From positions 5,828,001 to 5,892,000 of the forward strand of contig OZ242031.1 of NCBI GenBank assembly GCA_965205045.1: a stretch of 64,000 nt of DNA, given 5' to 3'. Shown here one piece after another: positions 55,279 through 63,259 of this stretch; position 1 is the stretch's first letter; every line of letters starts with the position of its first letter. A model generated the notes under the pieces. The model was given only the letters and a program-made list of their open reading frames with translations. It was not told the DNA's origin and ran no database searches. The stretch comes from UBA6522 sp965205045 (GTDB lineage Bacteria > Pseudomonadota > Gammaproteobacteria > Steroidobacterales > Rariloculaceae). The position numbers were made by a program, and so were the translations under genes.

Positions 55279-57138
55279 GTGTTGAAGCGAAGTGCCTGTT
55301 CCTCGACCCTTTCCCGAATCGGCGGAACCATGGCAACCGCCTTGGCCTGCCTCTTCATGGGACTGGGGTCGGCGTGCAGCCAGGAAGCCGCGCCAGGCGG
55401 CGATTTCACAGCCGAGCAACTGGCTTCATTGCCCACTGACAGCTGGCCCACCAACGGCGGCAATCTATTCAACCAGCGCTACTCGCCGCTGACGGAACTC
55501 AACAGGGACAATGTCGGACAACTCAAGGGCGTCTGGCGGACCCGGCTCGGCGGCTCCGGGGTCGAACAGAAGTACTCGGGCGAAGCCCAACCCATCGTCC
55601 ACGACGGCGTGGCCTACATCGTCACCGGCGCCGACGACGTCTTCGCCATCAGCGTCGAGACCGGCGATATCCTCTGGATCTACGAGGCCAACCTGGATCA
55701 GTCCATCGACGTCATCTGCTGCGGCTGGACCAGCCGCGGCGTGGGCCTGAGCGAGGACAAGGTCTTCGTCGGCCAACTGGATGCGCACATGGTCGCGCTG
55801 GACCGCCAGACCGGCGAGGTCGTGTGGGATACGCAAACCGAGTACTGGGAAGACGGCTACTCCCTCACCAGCGCGCCCCTCTACTACGACGGCCTGGTGA
55901 TCACCGGGTTCGCGGGCGCCGAGCGGGGCATCCGGGGGCGTGTCAAGGCATACGACGCCGACGACGGATCCCTGGTATGGACGTTCTACACCGTGCCCGG
56001 TCCGGGCGAATTCGGCAGCGAAACCTGGCCTCAGCCCGGCGACCCGTACAGCGACGTCTACCTGTATGGAGGAGGCTCGGTCTGGCAGACGCCTGCCGTC
56101 GACCCGGAGTTGGGCCTGGTCTATTTCTCCACGGGCAATCCAGGCCCCGACTTCGCCGGTTACGTTCGAGGCGGAGACAACCTGTTCACCACGTCCATGC
56201 TGGCGCTGGATGTCTACACCGGCGAGTACCGCTGGCACTTCCAGCAGGTCCATCACGACATCTGGGACTACGACGCGGCCAATCCCGTCGTGCTTTTCGA
56301 CATCGAGATCGATGGCGAGATGCGCCAGGCCGTGGCCGAAGCCAGCAAGACCGGCTGGGTCTACATTCTCGACCGGGTCACCGGCGAACCGCTGCTCGGC
56401 ATGGAGGAGCGCCCCGTGCCGCAGGACGGGCGGCACCTGACCTCGCCCACGCAACCGTACCCGGAGGGCGATTCGTTCATCGACCAGTACGTCGACATCG
56501 TTCCGCAAGGCTACCCGCCCCTGGTCAACCAGGGGCGCATATTCACGCCCTTCTGGATGGAGGGCATGGTCGTGATGCCGGGCCCGTTCGGGGGCGCCAA
56601 CTGGCCGCCGAGCGCCTACGACCCCGAAAGCGGCACCCTCTACGTCTGCGCGAACGAGCGGCCGGGCTTCTTCAGGGGCGGCGAGATGGAGAACGACCTG
56701 CCAGAGATGCCGGGCGACTCCTATATCGGCGGGTTCTTCGGCAATGTGCCGTACCCGAACCACGGCATTCTCGCGGCCATGGACATGCACACCAATACCA
56801 TCGTCTGGCGGCAGCGCTGGCAGAGATTCTGCTACAGCGGCGTGCTGGCGACGGCCGGCGGGCTGCTGTTCACGGGTCAGAGCGACGGGCGGATCATGGC
56901 CCTGGATTCAAGCGACGGCGCCGTCCTCTGGGAGTTCCAGACCGGCGCCGGGCTCAACGCGCCGGTCAGCACGTTCGAACACAACGGCGAGCAGCACATC
57001 ATCGCCTACTCCGCGGGCAACCTCTTCGCCGGATCACCGCGAGGCGACAGCGTCTGGCTGTTCTCCCTCAGCGGGACCATGGACGAAACCCGGGCGGAAG
57101 ACTTCGAGCCCAACGTCGCCGAAGCGGCGCACCAGTAG
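55279..57138 (+). CDS. PQQ-dependent alcohol dehydrogenase
   Basis: 619 aa from GTG 55279 (AGGGAG six bases upstream). Signal/lipobox region GLGSACSQEA, then the eight-bladed propeller with W-motif repeats. Vicinal Cys-Cys in DVICCGWTSRG contacts PQQ. The metal/catalytic segment is QQVHHDIWDYDAANP. The second Asp of D-Y-D is the residue that marks lanthanide-using enzymes; calcium enzymes have Ala or Ser there. Oxidises alcohols or aldehydes in the periplasm. No C-terminal heme domain, so an external cytochrome c or the quinone pool is the acceptor. Confidence 0.92.
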   Translation: MLKRSACSSTLSRIGGTMATALACLFMGLGSACSQEAAPGGDFTAEQLASLPTDSWPTNGGNLFNQRYSPLTELNRDNVGQLKGVWRTRLGGSGVEQKYSGEAQPIVHDGVAYIVTGADDVFAISVETGDILWIYEANLDQSIDVICCGWTSRGVGLSEDKVFVGQLDAHMVALDRQTGEVVWDTQTEYWEDGYSLTSAPLYYDGLVITGFAGAERGIRGRVKAYDADDGSLVWTFYTVPGPGEFGSETWPQPGDPYSDVYLYGGGSVWQTPAVDPELGLVYFSTGNPGPDFAGYVRGGDNLFTTSMLALDVYTGEYRWHFQQVHHDIWDYDAANPVVLFDIEIDGEMRQAVAEASKTGWVYILDRVTGEPLLGMEERPVPQDGRHLTSPTQPYPEGDSFIDQYVDIVPQGYPPLVNQGRIFTPFWMEGMVVMPGPFGGANWPPSAYDPESGTLYVCANERPGFFRGGEMENDLPEMPGDSYIGGFFGNVPYPNHGILAAMDMHTNTIVWRQRWQRFCYSGVLATAGGLLFTGQSDGRIMALDSSDGAVLWEFQTGAGLNAPVSTFEHNGEQHIIAYSAGNLFAGSPRGDSVWLFSLSGTMDETRAEDFEPNVAEAAHQ

Positions 57139-57140
57139 CG

Positions 57141-58226
57141 TCACCGCGAAGACGGGAAAGAACGCATACCTTCGCTGAATGCGGCGTCAAGCTTCCGCGT
57201 GGCGTCGGCCACGCCGATCAGGTCCATGGCGCCGGGGTCGCGAACCCGGCGCCCCCAGCGAATCGCGTCCACGCCCTTTCCGAAGGCCCGTTGCACCGCC
57301 TGGGGATAGCGGTCGGCTACCAAGTGTTGCGAGAGGTACGGACCGGTGCGGTGGCGGTTGGACGTCGCATACAGCCCCACCACCGGAGTCCCGACCGCGG
57401 TGGCCATGTGCGCCGGTCCCGAGTCCGGGCAGAGCAGCACCGTGGCCCGTTCCAGCAGCGCGAGCAGTTGCTTCAACGTGGTCCTGCCGATGAGATTGAC
57501 GATCTGGAAACGCGCCCGACGGCAAATCTCATGGCCATATTCGGATTCGAGTTGCGTTTTCCCTCCGCATAGCAGGACCTTTGCTCCGTAACGCCGCGAC
57601 GCATGCTCGGCCGCGGCGGCGTAGCGCTCGGCACGCCAGTTTCGATAGTTGCGCAGCCTCTGACCGGTGACGGGACTGATGACCAGCGCCGGCACCGAGC
57701 CATCGATGTGCTGCCTGGCGAAGGCCCTTGCCTCTTCGGGCAGCGGAATGTCCCAACGCGGCGCCCCCGGCTCGATCCCCAGGATCCGGGCGAACTCGAA
57801 CAGGCCGTCCATGACGTGCTGGCGGGGACGGGCGGGAATCCGCCGGTTGCAGAACAGCCATTGCCCATCGCGCGCCCGGGCCCGGTCCATGCCGACACGA
57901 ACGTCCGCGGAAACCAGCAGGCTCACCAGATTGGCCCGCATGGAGGGGTGCATGTGCAGCAGGACATCGAACCGCCGTCCGCGAAGGCGTCTGCGAACGT
58001 CCCCGTACGCGGCGAGCCCGCGGCCCTTGTCGAAGACGACGAACTCCACGCCCTCGAGACCCGCCAGCAATGCGTGCTCGACGCGTCCGACGATCCAGGT
58101 GAGTTCGGTCTGCGGCCACGCCCGCTGAATGGCCCGCACCGCCGGCACCGTGTGGCACGTGTCGCCGATGGCGGACAGACGGAGGATGCAGACCCGCTTC
58201 GGCGGAGAATTGAGTTCGAGCGACAA
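57141..58226 (-). CDS. Glycosyltransferase family 9 (heptosyltransferase-like)
   Basis: 361 aa if translation starts at TTG 58226; the same frame stays open far upstream over the opposite-strand gene, but that part is not protein-like. N-terminal fold KRVCILRLSAIGDTCHTVPA; C-terminal donor site LLCPDSGPAHMATAVGTPVV and GLYATSNRHRTGPY. GT9 enzymes add heptose or related sugars to the lipid A core. Divergent from a GT4 gene with an inverted repeat between them. Convergent with the PQQ dehydrogenase (stops two bases apart). Confidence 0.88.
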   Translation of the reverse strand: MSLELNSPPKRVCILRLSAIGDTCHTVPAVRAIQRAWPQTELTWIVGRVEHALLAGLEGVEFVVFDKGRGLAAYGDVRRRLRGRRFDVLLHMHPSMRANLVSLLVSADVRVGMDRARARDGQWLFCNRRIPARPRQHVMDGLFEFARILGIEPGAPRWDIPLPEEARAFARQHIDGSVPALVISPVTGQRLRNYRNWRAERYAAAAEHASRRYGAKVLLCGGKTQLESEYGHEICRRARFQIVNLIGRTTLKQLLALLERATVLLCPDSGPAHMATAVGTPVVGLYATSNRHRTGPYLSQHLVADRYPQAVQRAFGKGVDAIRWGRRVRDPGAMDLIGVADATRKLDAAFSEGMRSFPSSR

Positions 58227-58310
58227 GGGGATCGACGTTGCGGACGAATCCGGAATGATACTGCACCGGCGCGCCCGGCGGCGTTGACGGCGCCGGCGCC
58301 GCTTGCCATT

Positions 58311-58477
58311 CCAGGAGGCTGCGCCGTAGGAAATCGCGAAAGCGAAAATTCGATATCGCCCTGGATTTCGCCCGTCATTTGAGGCGAATATCGGGCAATA
58401 TTCAACGAAAATGAGGGGCGGAAGCCAGGGATGAGAGCGAATTTGCAGCCGCGATTTCCTACGGCGCAGCCTCCTGG
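58311..58477. repeat. Perfect 28-bp inverted repeat with imperfect inner arms
   Basis: Left arm 58311-58338 and right arm 58450-58477 are exact reverse complements over 28 bp (left begins CCAGGAGGCTGCGCCGTAGG). Similarity continues inward imperfectly to about 53 bp per arm, flanking about 60 bp in the middle. It fills most of the space between the divergent glycosyltransferases, and the right arm ends five bases before the GT4 start. Size and symmetry fit a MITE-like element or a large regulatory hairpin. Confidence 0.85.
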
Positions 58478-58481
58478 CGCC

Positions 58482-59564
58482 GTGACCATCCGTGTACTTT
58501 GCATCACCGCGGATCCGGACAGACCGACGACCGCCATGTTCGTCGGCCTGCGCCGCGCGGGAATCGATCTCTCGGCGGTGCGGACCCATTCCGACGCAGC
58601 CAACGGGATACTGCGCGCCGCCCGCGTGCCGCTGCTGGACATTCCCGCCGGCCGCGGCCGTTCGACCCGGGGCGCCCGCCGGCTGCGCGCGGAACTGCAG
58701 CGCGGCCGCTACGACCTGCTGCACCTGTTCGGCAACCGGGCGCTGGAGATTGGCCTGCGGGCGTCCCGCGGACTGCCCGTACGGATCGTCGTGTATCGCG
58801 GCATCGTCGGCAACGTCAGTTTCCTCGACCCCGTCTCCTGGCGCCGGTATCTCAATCCCCGGATCGATCGCATCGTCTGCGTCGCCGATGCGGTCCGCGA
58901 TCATTTTCTGAACATGCGCCCGGCCCGGTTTCGAGTTCCGGCGGAGAAGCTGATCACCATCCGCAAGGGGCACAGCCTGGACTGGTACACCGACCCCCCG
59001 GCCGACCTGCGTGCGTTGGGCGTCCCGGCCGACGCCTTCACCGTGGTCTGCGTGGCCAACTACCGGCCCCGCAAGGGCATCGAGCTGCTGGTCGAGGCCA
59101 TGTCGGGGCTGCCGGAGGATGTCCACTTGCTGCTGGTCGGCAACATGGACCCCGCCAGGCTGCGCCGGCGCATCGCGGCGAGCCCGGCAGCCGCCAGAAT
59201 CCATCGCACTGGCTATCTCACCGAAGCCCCTGCCGTTGCGGCCGCGTGCGATGTGGCCGTGCTGCCGTCCGTCAAGCGGGAGGGGCTGCCCCGATCGGTG
59301 ATCGAGGCCATGGCTTGCTCGACTCCGCCCGTTGTCACCGACATCGGCGGCAGCCCGGAACTGGTGGTCGACGGCACCAGCGGCCTGGTGGTCCCGGCCC
59401 GCGACCCGGCCGCCATCGCCCGCGCCATTCGCCGTTTCCACGACGACCCCGAACTGCGGTCCCGAATGGGCGCCGCGGCACGGGAACGAATTCGAACGCA
59501 CTTCAGGATCGAGGACACCATCGGCCGGACCGAATCGCTCTACCGCGGCCTGGTGAGCACATGA
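58482..59564 (+). CDS. Glycosyltransferase family 4
   Basis: 360 aa from GTG 58482 (VTIRVLCITADPDRPTTAMF). The ATG at 58431 is rejected because its 17 residues lie inside the inverted repeat. GT4 motifs: VVCVANYRPRKGIELLVEAM, LLLVGNMDPARL and the donor-binding VLPSVKREGLPRSVIEAMAC. These GT-B enzymes add sugars to LPS or polysaccharide. Together with the divergent GT9 it makes a small envelope-sugar locus. Confidence 0.88.
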   Translation: MTIRVLCITADPDRPTTAMFVGLRRAGIDLSAVRTHSDAANGILRAARVPLLDIPAGRGRSTRGARRLRAELQRGRYDLLHLFGNRALEIGLRASRGLPVRIVVYRGIVGNVSFLDPVSWRRYLNPRIDRIVCVADAVRDHFLNMRPARFRVPAEKLITIRKGHSLDWYTDPPADLRALGVPADAFTVVCVANYRPRKGIELLVEAMSGLPEDVHLLLVGNMDPARLRRRIAASPAAARIHRTGYLTEAPAVAAACDVAVLPSVKREGLPRSVIEAMACSTPPVVTDIGGSPELVVDGTSGLVVPARDPAAIARAIRRFHDDPELRSRMGAAARERIRTHFRIEDTIGRTESLYRGLVST

Positions 59565-59644
59565 ACGCCCTGTAACCGCTGCGCCGGGGACAATGCCGCG
59601 GGGTTTCTGGCAGAATCTACGCACGTAACCTCGGAAGCAGAAGA

Positions 59645-60292
59645 ATGCGCAGATCAGCCTGGCCGCTCGCAGTGCTGCTGCCGCTCGCCGCAGGCCCGGC
59701 GGGAGCGCAGAACTGGCATCAATACACCAGCCAGCAGGACCGCTTTCGAATCCATACACCGGGCGAATTCCAGGTCGAGGAGATCGGTTACGCCTCGGAA
59801 TACCGTGCGACTTTCCCGGCGCGCGTCTACAGCCACGAGGACGACGGCGGCAACCGCTTCTCGGTCACGGTGGTGGACTACACCGACTCCCTGAGGATCC
59901 ATACCGAGCGCGCCAGGACGGAGGCCGACTATCTGCTCTACTGGGAAGTGGATATCCGCGCGTCGGTGGCCTATGCCGCGGCCAACCTCCGCAGCCGGGG
60001 CGGGGAAATCGTCTACGACGCCTACCACTACATCGACCGGGTGGAGGGTCACCAGTTGCACATGGTGAATCCGGACCGGACGCGCACCTACGCGGCCATC
60101 TACCTGCACGACAGCCATCTGTACATTGTCGAAGCCACGGTCCTGCCGGGCACGCCGCCGGCCGGCCAGTTTCAGCAGAGCCTGGTGTTCATCGACCAGA
60201 ACGGAGACCGGATCCGGTACCCGAATTTCGCCGAGGCGGTCAAGGTTCGGGGCGCGCCCTCCGGCAGAAACCTGGACACACAGGCGGACTAG
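59645..60292 (+). CDS. Secreted protein of unknown function
   Basis: 215 aa. Signal peptide ends AGPAGAQ. The mature chain begins NWHQYTSQQDRFRIHTPGEF, a DUF-like pattern of small periplasmic proteins that measure a ligand (QDRFxIxxPGxF), and continues with many aromatic residues (DYLLYWEVDIRASVAYAAAN). No recognised active site. Precedes the DUF6152 gene by 63 bp on the same strand, so the two are probably co-transcribed. Confidence 0.75.
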   Translation: MRRSAWPLAVLLPLAAGPAGAQNWHQYTSQQDRFRIHTPGEFQVEEIGYASEYRATFPARVYSHEDDGGNRFSVTVVDYTDSLRIHTERARTEADYLLYWEVDIRASVAYAAANLRSRGGEIVYDAYHYIDRVEGHQLHMVNPDRTRTYAAIYLHDSHLYIVEATVLPGTPPAGQFQQSLVFIDQNGDRIRYPNFAEAVKVRGAPSGRNLDTQAD

Positions 60293-60355
60293 TGCCGAAA
60301 CCACTGATCCATCGCACACGGCAATGAAGGCGTAACGCAACATCTGGAGATCGAG

Positions 60356-60751
60356 ATGCACTGGAAGACGTTCAGGCCAACACGACGATTTCACTCACTG
60401 GCTGTCGCGGCTGCGGCGGCCTGCATGACCGTACCGGCCGCGGCGCACCATTCCCACGGCAACTACGAGATGACCGAGTACACCCACCTGACGGGAACGG
60501 TCACCCAGTTGCACTGGATCAACCCCCATACCTGGGTCTACCTCGAAGTCACCGGCGATGACGGCGAGTCAGCCGTCTGGGCCCTGGAAGCGGCCGCGGC
60601 CGCGGGTCTGGTCCGGGTCGGCGTCGAACCCGACGAGGTCAAGGTCGGCGACACGGTCTCGGTGCGGTGCCACCAGCTTCGCGACGGCTCCAACGGCTGC
60701 CTCCTCGGCTTCCTCACCAACCCGGCGGGCGTCGAGAAGGAGTGGGATTAG
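60356..60751 (+). CDS. DUF6152 family secreted protein, short form
   Basis: 131 aa. Twin-arginine-like start (RPTRRFHS) but the hydrophobic core and AxA site look Sec-type; cleavage after VPAAA gives HHSHGNYEMTEYTHLTGTVT at the mature N-terminus. Core TQLHWINPHTWVYLEVTGDD with the conserved NPH. A single pair of cysteines (VRCHQL and NGCLLG) may form a disulfide. Function unknown. Convergent with the M20 relic. Confidence 0.87.
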   Translation: MHWKTFRPTRRFHSLAVAAAAACMTVPAAAHHSHGNYEMTEYTHLTGTVTQLHWINPHTWVYLEVTGDDGESAVWALEAAAAAGLVRVGVEPDEVKVGDTVSVRCHQLRDGSNGCLLGFLTNPAGVEKEWD

Positions 60752-60762
60752 GGTTTCCGGCT

Positions 60763-60905
60763 TCAACCTATGAGGGCAGGACTTGCCGGGCGGTAGATGG
60801 GTTGCGGGACGATCTCCACGTTGGGATTGTTGACGACCGCGGCCATGTGGGCATAGAACTCTTCGGGGTTCTCGTCCGGCAGCGCACGCATGTCGGGCAA
60901 GGGAG
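60763..60905 (-). pseudogene. C-terminal fragment of an M20 metallopeptidase
   Basis: The minus strand encodes MRALPDENPEEFYAHMAAVV and VEIVPQPIYRPASPALIG-stop, the end of a carboxypeptidase S/M20-type dimerisation domain (RxLPxENPxE is typical). Everything upstream is replaced by the transposase gene and a tandem GGGTGCGGCC repeat at 60917-60936. This is a gene cut by insertion, so no peptidase is made. Confidence 0.6.
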
Positions 60906-60916
60906 CCCCGTACCTT

Positions 60917-60942
60917 GGGTGCGGCCGGGTGCGGCCGGGTAC
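60917..60942. repeat. Short tandem repeat at the element boundary
   Basis: GGGTGCGGCC occurs twice in direct tandem (60917-60926, 60927-60936) and is followed by GGGTAC. It lies at the junction between the M20 fragment and the transposase gene, where an insertion-site or terminal structure would be expected. Confidence 0.4.
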
Positions 60943-60952
60943 GGAACGGGTA

Positions 60953-62080
60953 TCAGTCGATGAGGCGACCTCCGGCATCGAATCTGGCCAGTCGGCGGAT
61001 CCCGTTGGAGACCGACACGGTACCATCCAGATGGTGCCGAACCCTGACCCGGGTGTCGGCCATCCTGCACCCTGGACGATCGGTCGGAAGCCTCAGCAGG
61101 AGACTCTTGAAGCGTACGCGGTTGTCTCTGCGTACTACCCTCCAGTGGTGCTCGCACAGAATGTCGTCCAGTTGATCCCGATTCGTGCAGGGCTCGAACG
61201 CAGAACCCTCCTGTTGGGCGACCTGCTGATACTCCTCGTTGTATGCCGGCAGGTAGACCTCTTCGAGATAGCGGTTGGCTGCGCTGAGTTCCGTGATGCC
61301 CGCAGCGGCCAGTTCCGCCGGCAATCGATCCGAATGCGTGCGAAATACGCGCTGGCAGCGGGCGCGAACCTGCGAGGAGCGAGTTGCGATCAACCGTACT
61401 CCCAATTGCATCATTGCCCGCTCGGTCTGCGTGCGATTTCCGGCTTCCCGTTTTTCTGCTGCCGGCGACTTGCCCTTGTATCGATAGTGCGAGGCCCGAT
61501 CCGTGTACAGGGAGCAGAAGAATCCCTTTCGCTCAAGCACGTCGCGAACGCCGACGAAGCTGCTTCGCGTACCCGCCCGTTCCCAGAGCGACATCGAGTA
61601 GTGCTCACCCGTGGCGTCATCCAGCGTCACCACAAGGTCGCAGCGCCGGCCGGCCAGCCAATCGTGGCGGCTACTGTCCTGATGAAGTCTCAGGCCGGGC
61701 AGGGGCGCGCGGTCGAAGCGTGTACGGTGCACTCCCCGTCGCGGCAGCCTCTTCACGGCACCCGCGTCCTGGAGTTGCAGCCGTACCCAGTTGTAGCTGC
61801 GACGCCCGCCGGTACCGCGGTACCAGGAGTAGAACTGCTTGACGTTCCAGCCCTCGTGCTGCTTGTTGTATGCATTGACCACGTCCGCGACCTCGTTCAG
61901 CGGCGCCCGCCGTGGGGAGCGGCGCAGCACGCGCTTGTCGATCAATCCTTCCGGTCCGCCACTCTCGAAACGATGAACGTATCGACGAAACGTACGGTCG
62001 CTCACACCGAGCAATTTCGCCGCAACGGCCTGGGTCACCCTTCGGGACTTCCAGGCTCTGTAAAGGTATTCAAACGTCAT
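60953..62080 (-). CDS. ISNCY-type (DDE) transposase, catalytic Glu apparently lost
   Basis: 375 aa. N-terminal helix-turn-helix (VTQAVAAKLLGVSDRTFRRY), then DDE core: first Asp in LRLHQDSSRHDWL, second in LYTDRASHYRYK. In this family the third acidic residue lies in an A-R-G-R-x-E-R motif. Here the segment is SSQVRARCQRVFRTHSDRLP, with Gln where Glu is expected, so the enzyme is probably dead. The rest (AELAAAGITELSAANRYLEE) is normal. It interrupts an M20 gene. I could not define its terminal inverted repeats. Confidence 0.8.
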   Translation of the reverse strand: MTFEYLYRAWKSRRVTQAVAAKLLGVSDRTFRRYVHRFESGGPEGLIDKRVLRRSPRRAPLNEVADVVNAYNKQHEGWNVKQFYSWYRGTGGRRSYNWVRLQLQDAGAVKRLPRRGVHRTRFDRAPLPGLRLHQDSSRHDWLAGRRCDLVVTLDDATGEHYSMSLWERAGTRSSFVGVRDVLERKGFFCSLYTDRASHYRYKGKSPAAEKREAGNRTQTERAMMQLGVRLIATRSSQVRARCQRVFRTHSDRLPAELAAAGITELSAANRYLEEVYLPAYNEEYQQVAQQEGSAFEPCTNRDQLDDILCEHHWRVVRRDNRVRFKSLLLRLPTDRPGCRMADTRVRVRHHLDGTVSVSNGIRRLARFDAGGRLID

Positions 62081-62099
62081 CAGTTGCAGTCCAGCATGA

Positions 62100-62760
62100 A
62101 TGATTTCCCGATAATCGGGTTGGATGGGTGCGCTGGTTCATGTGCTCTCTTCCCAAAATGCAGGCGTCGGAATGATCGAACTTCTCGCAGAAAGTTCTCC
62201 AGGTTCCGCGAATTGTATCGAATACAAAGGGATGTTCGTCCAAATTTTGTGCCGTTTGCTAATCTCAACAGGTTGCAATCATCAAAAAACAAAACAATTG
62301 ACCGCCATCACAATATGGATTATTTCGAGTAGGAGGCTTGCAATCCGATCATCGTTGAATGGAAATTACTTTTTTGGATTTCGTCAGTAAAACCACGAAA
62401 GATGTCCACTTCTGACCTCATAACTGCAACGTGGGGAAGCTGTTTCCATGGAAAGTTCATGGTTTCCTTTGCAATTGAAAGTGCTGAATTTTCAAAAATA
62501 TGACGATTCAGTTCTCTTCCGGAAGCGGACAGTTGACAGGTTTTGGTTTGCTTCGATAGCCAAAAGAGTTGACGGACAATTTGTTTGTGTTGATGTAACT
62601 CCAGCAGTTGCGGCTTCAATGTGGACAAACACCAATTAATTGCAACACGCAGGATTTTTCCAATGGATGGCGGTCTAGTTTCTTTGCAAACCAAAGAGAA
62701 ACAGAATTGGTTTTTCAGTTGAAACTTGGCACTATGCAATTTCGATAACGGCAATGCAAA
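62100..62760. other. AT-rich stretch without a convincing gene
   Basis: About 660 bp visibly richer in A and T than the surroundings (for example the A/T runs near 62280-62360 and 62460-62580). Short open frames on both strands (such as 62320-62754 minus) do not look like protein: no domain, no ribosome site, odd composition. It may be recently acquired DNA or element flank. Confidence 0.5.
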
Positions 62761-63259
62761 AGCCCTGGAAACAAAGACTCACCAGGCAACGGGAGGCACC
62801 ATCGGGCCATGAAATTCTTGTCAGACAGATCCGGCGCTACCGGGCAACTGCGGTTTCGCAATGTAAGCTGGAACGTTGCCGAGCGGTATTGTCCGCTCGC
62901 CCGGTGGTGCCTGTGCCCGATGACTCGGCAGAAGGCGTGGAGGCCCCTTCGGTTCCGGGAGGCCGCCGGTTGCGATTCAGACCGCATCGGGCGGCGCACG
63001 TTTCGCCGGGAACAACCGTGGGGCGCAGGCCGCACTCATCGACACTCGCGACTGGGTCCGCCCCGACCGGCCTCACGAAGTCCGCGTCCTTGGCGCGCTT
63101 GACAGGATAATCGTCACACTGGCCGAATCGGCCCTCGTCAGCGCAGGCACTACGGGACTTCCCGCCACCGGTTGCGGTAGTGGCGCAATCTGCTGCGTCG
63201 GGCCGAGCAGGGCCCGCGCATTGTTGGCCGGGGCCGATATCCGGGTTAGAGTTGCCGCC
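62761..63259. other. Intergenic region without recognised features
   Basis: GC-rich 500 bp before the TctC-type gene. I found no gene, RNA or repeat here. The promoter of the downstream gene must lie in its right part. Confidence 0.4.

Noticed and set aside
58431..58481. ATG start for the GT4 gene
   Set aside because: The codons fall within the inverted repeat and add residues without homology; GTG 58482 begins the GT-B fold.
57141..59759. A single 872-aa minus-strand protein
   Set aside because: Only the last 361 residues look like GT9; the upstream part is antisense to the GT4 gene and crosses the inverted repeat.
62320..62754. Minus-strand 144-codon gene
   Set aside because: No ribosome site, domain or neighbour support, and it lies in AT-rich sequence where the amino-acid pattern looks random.
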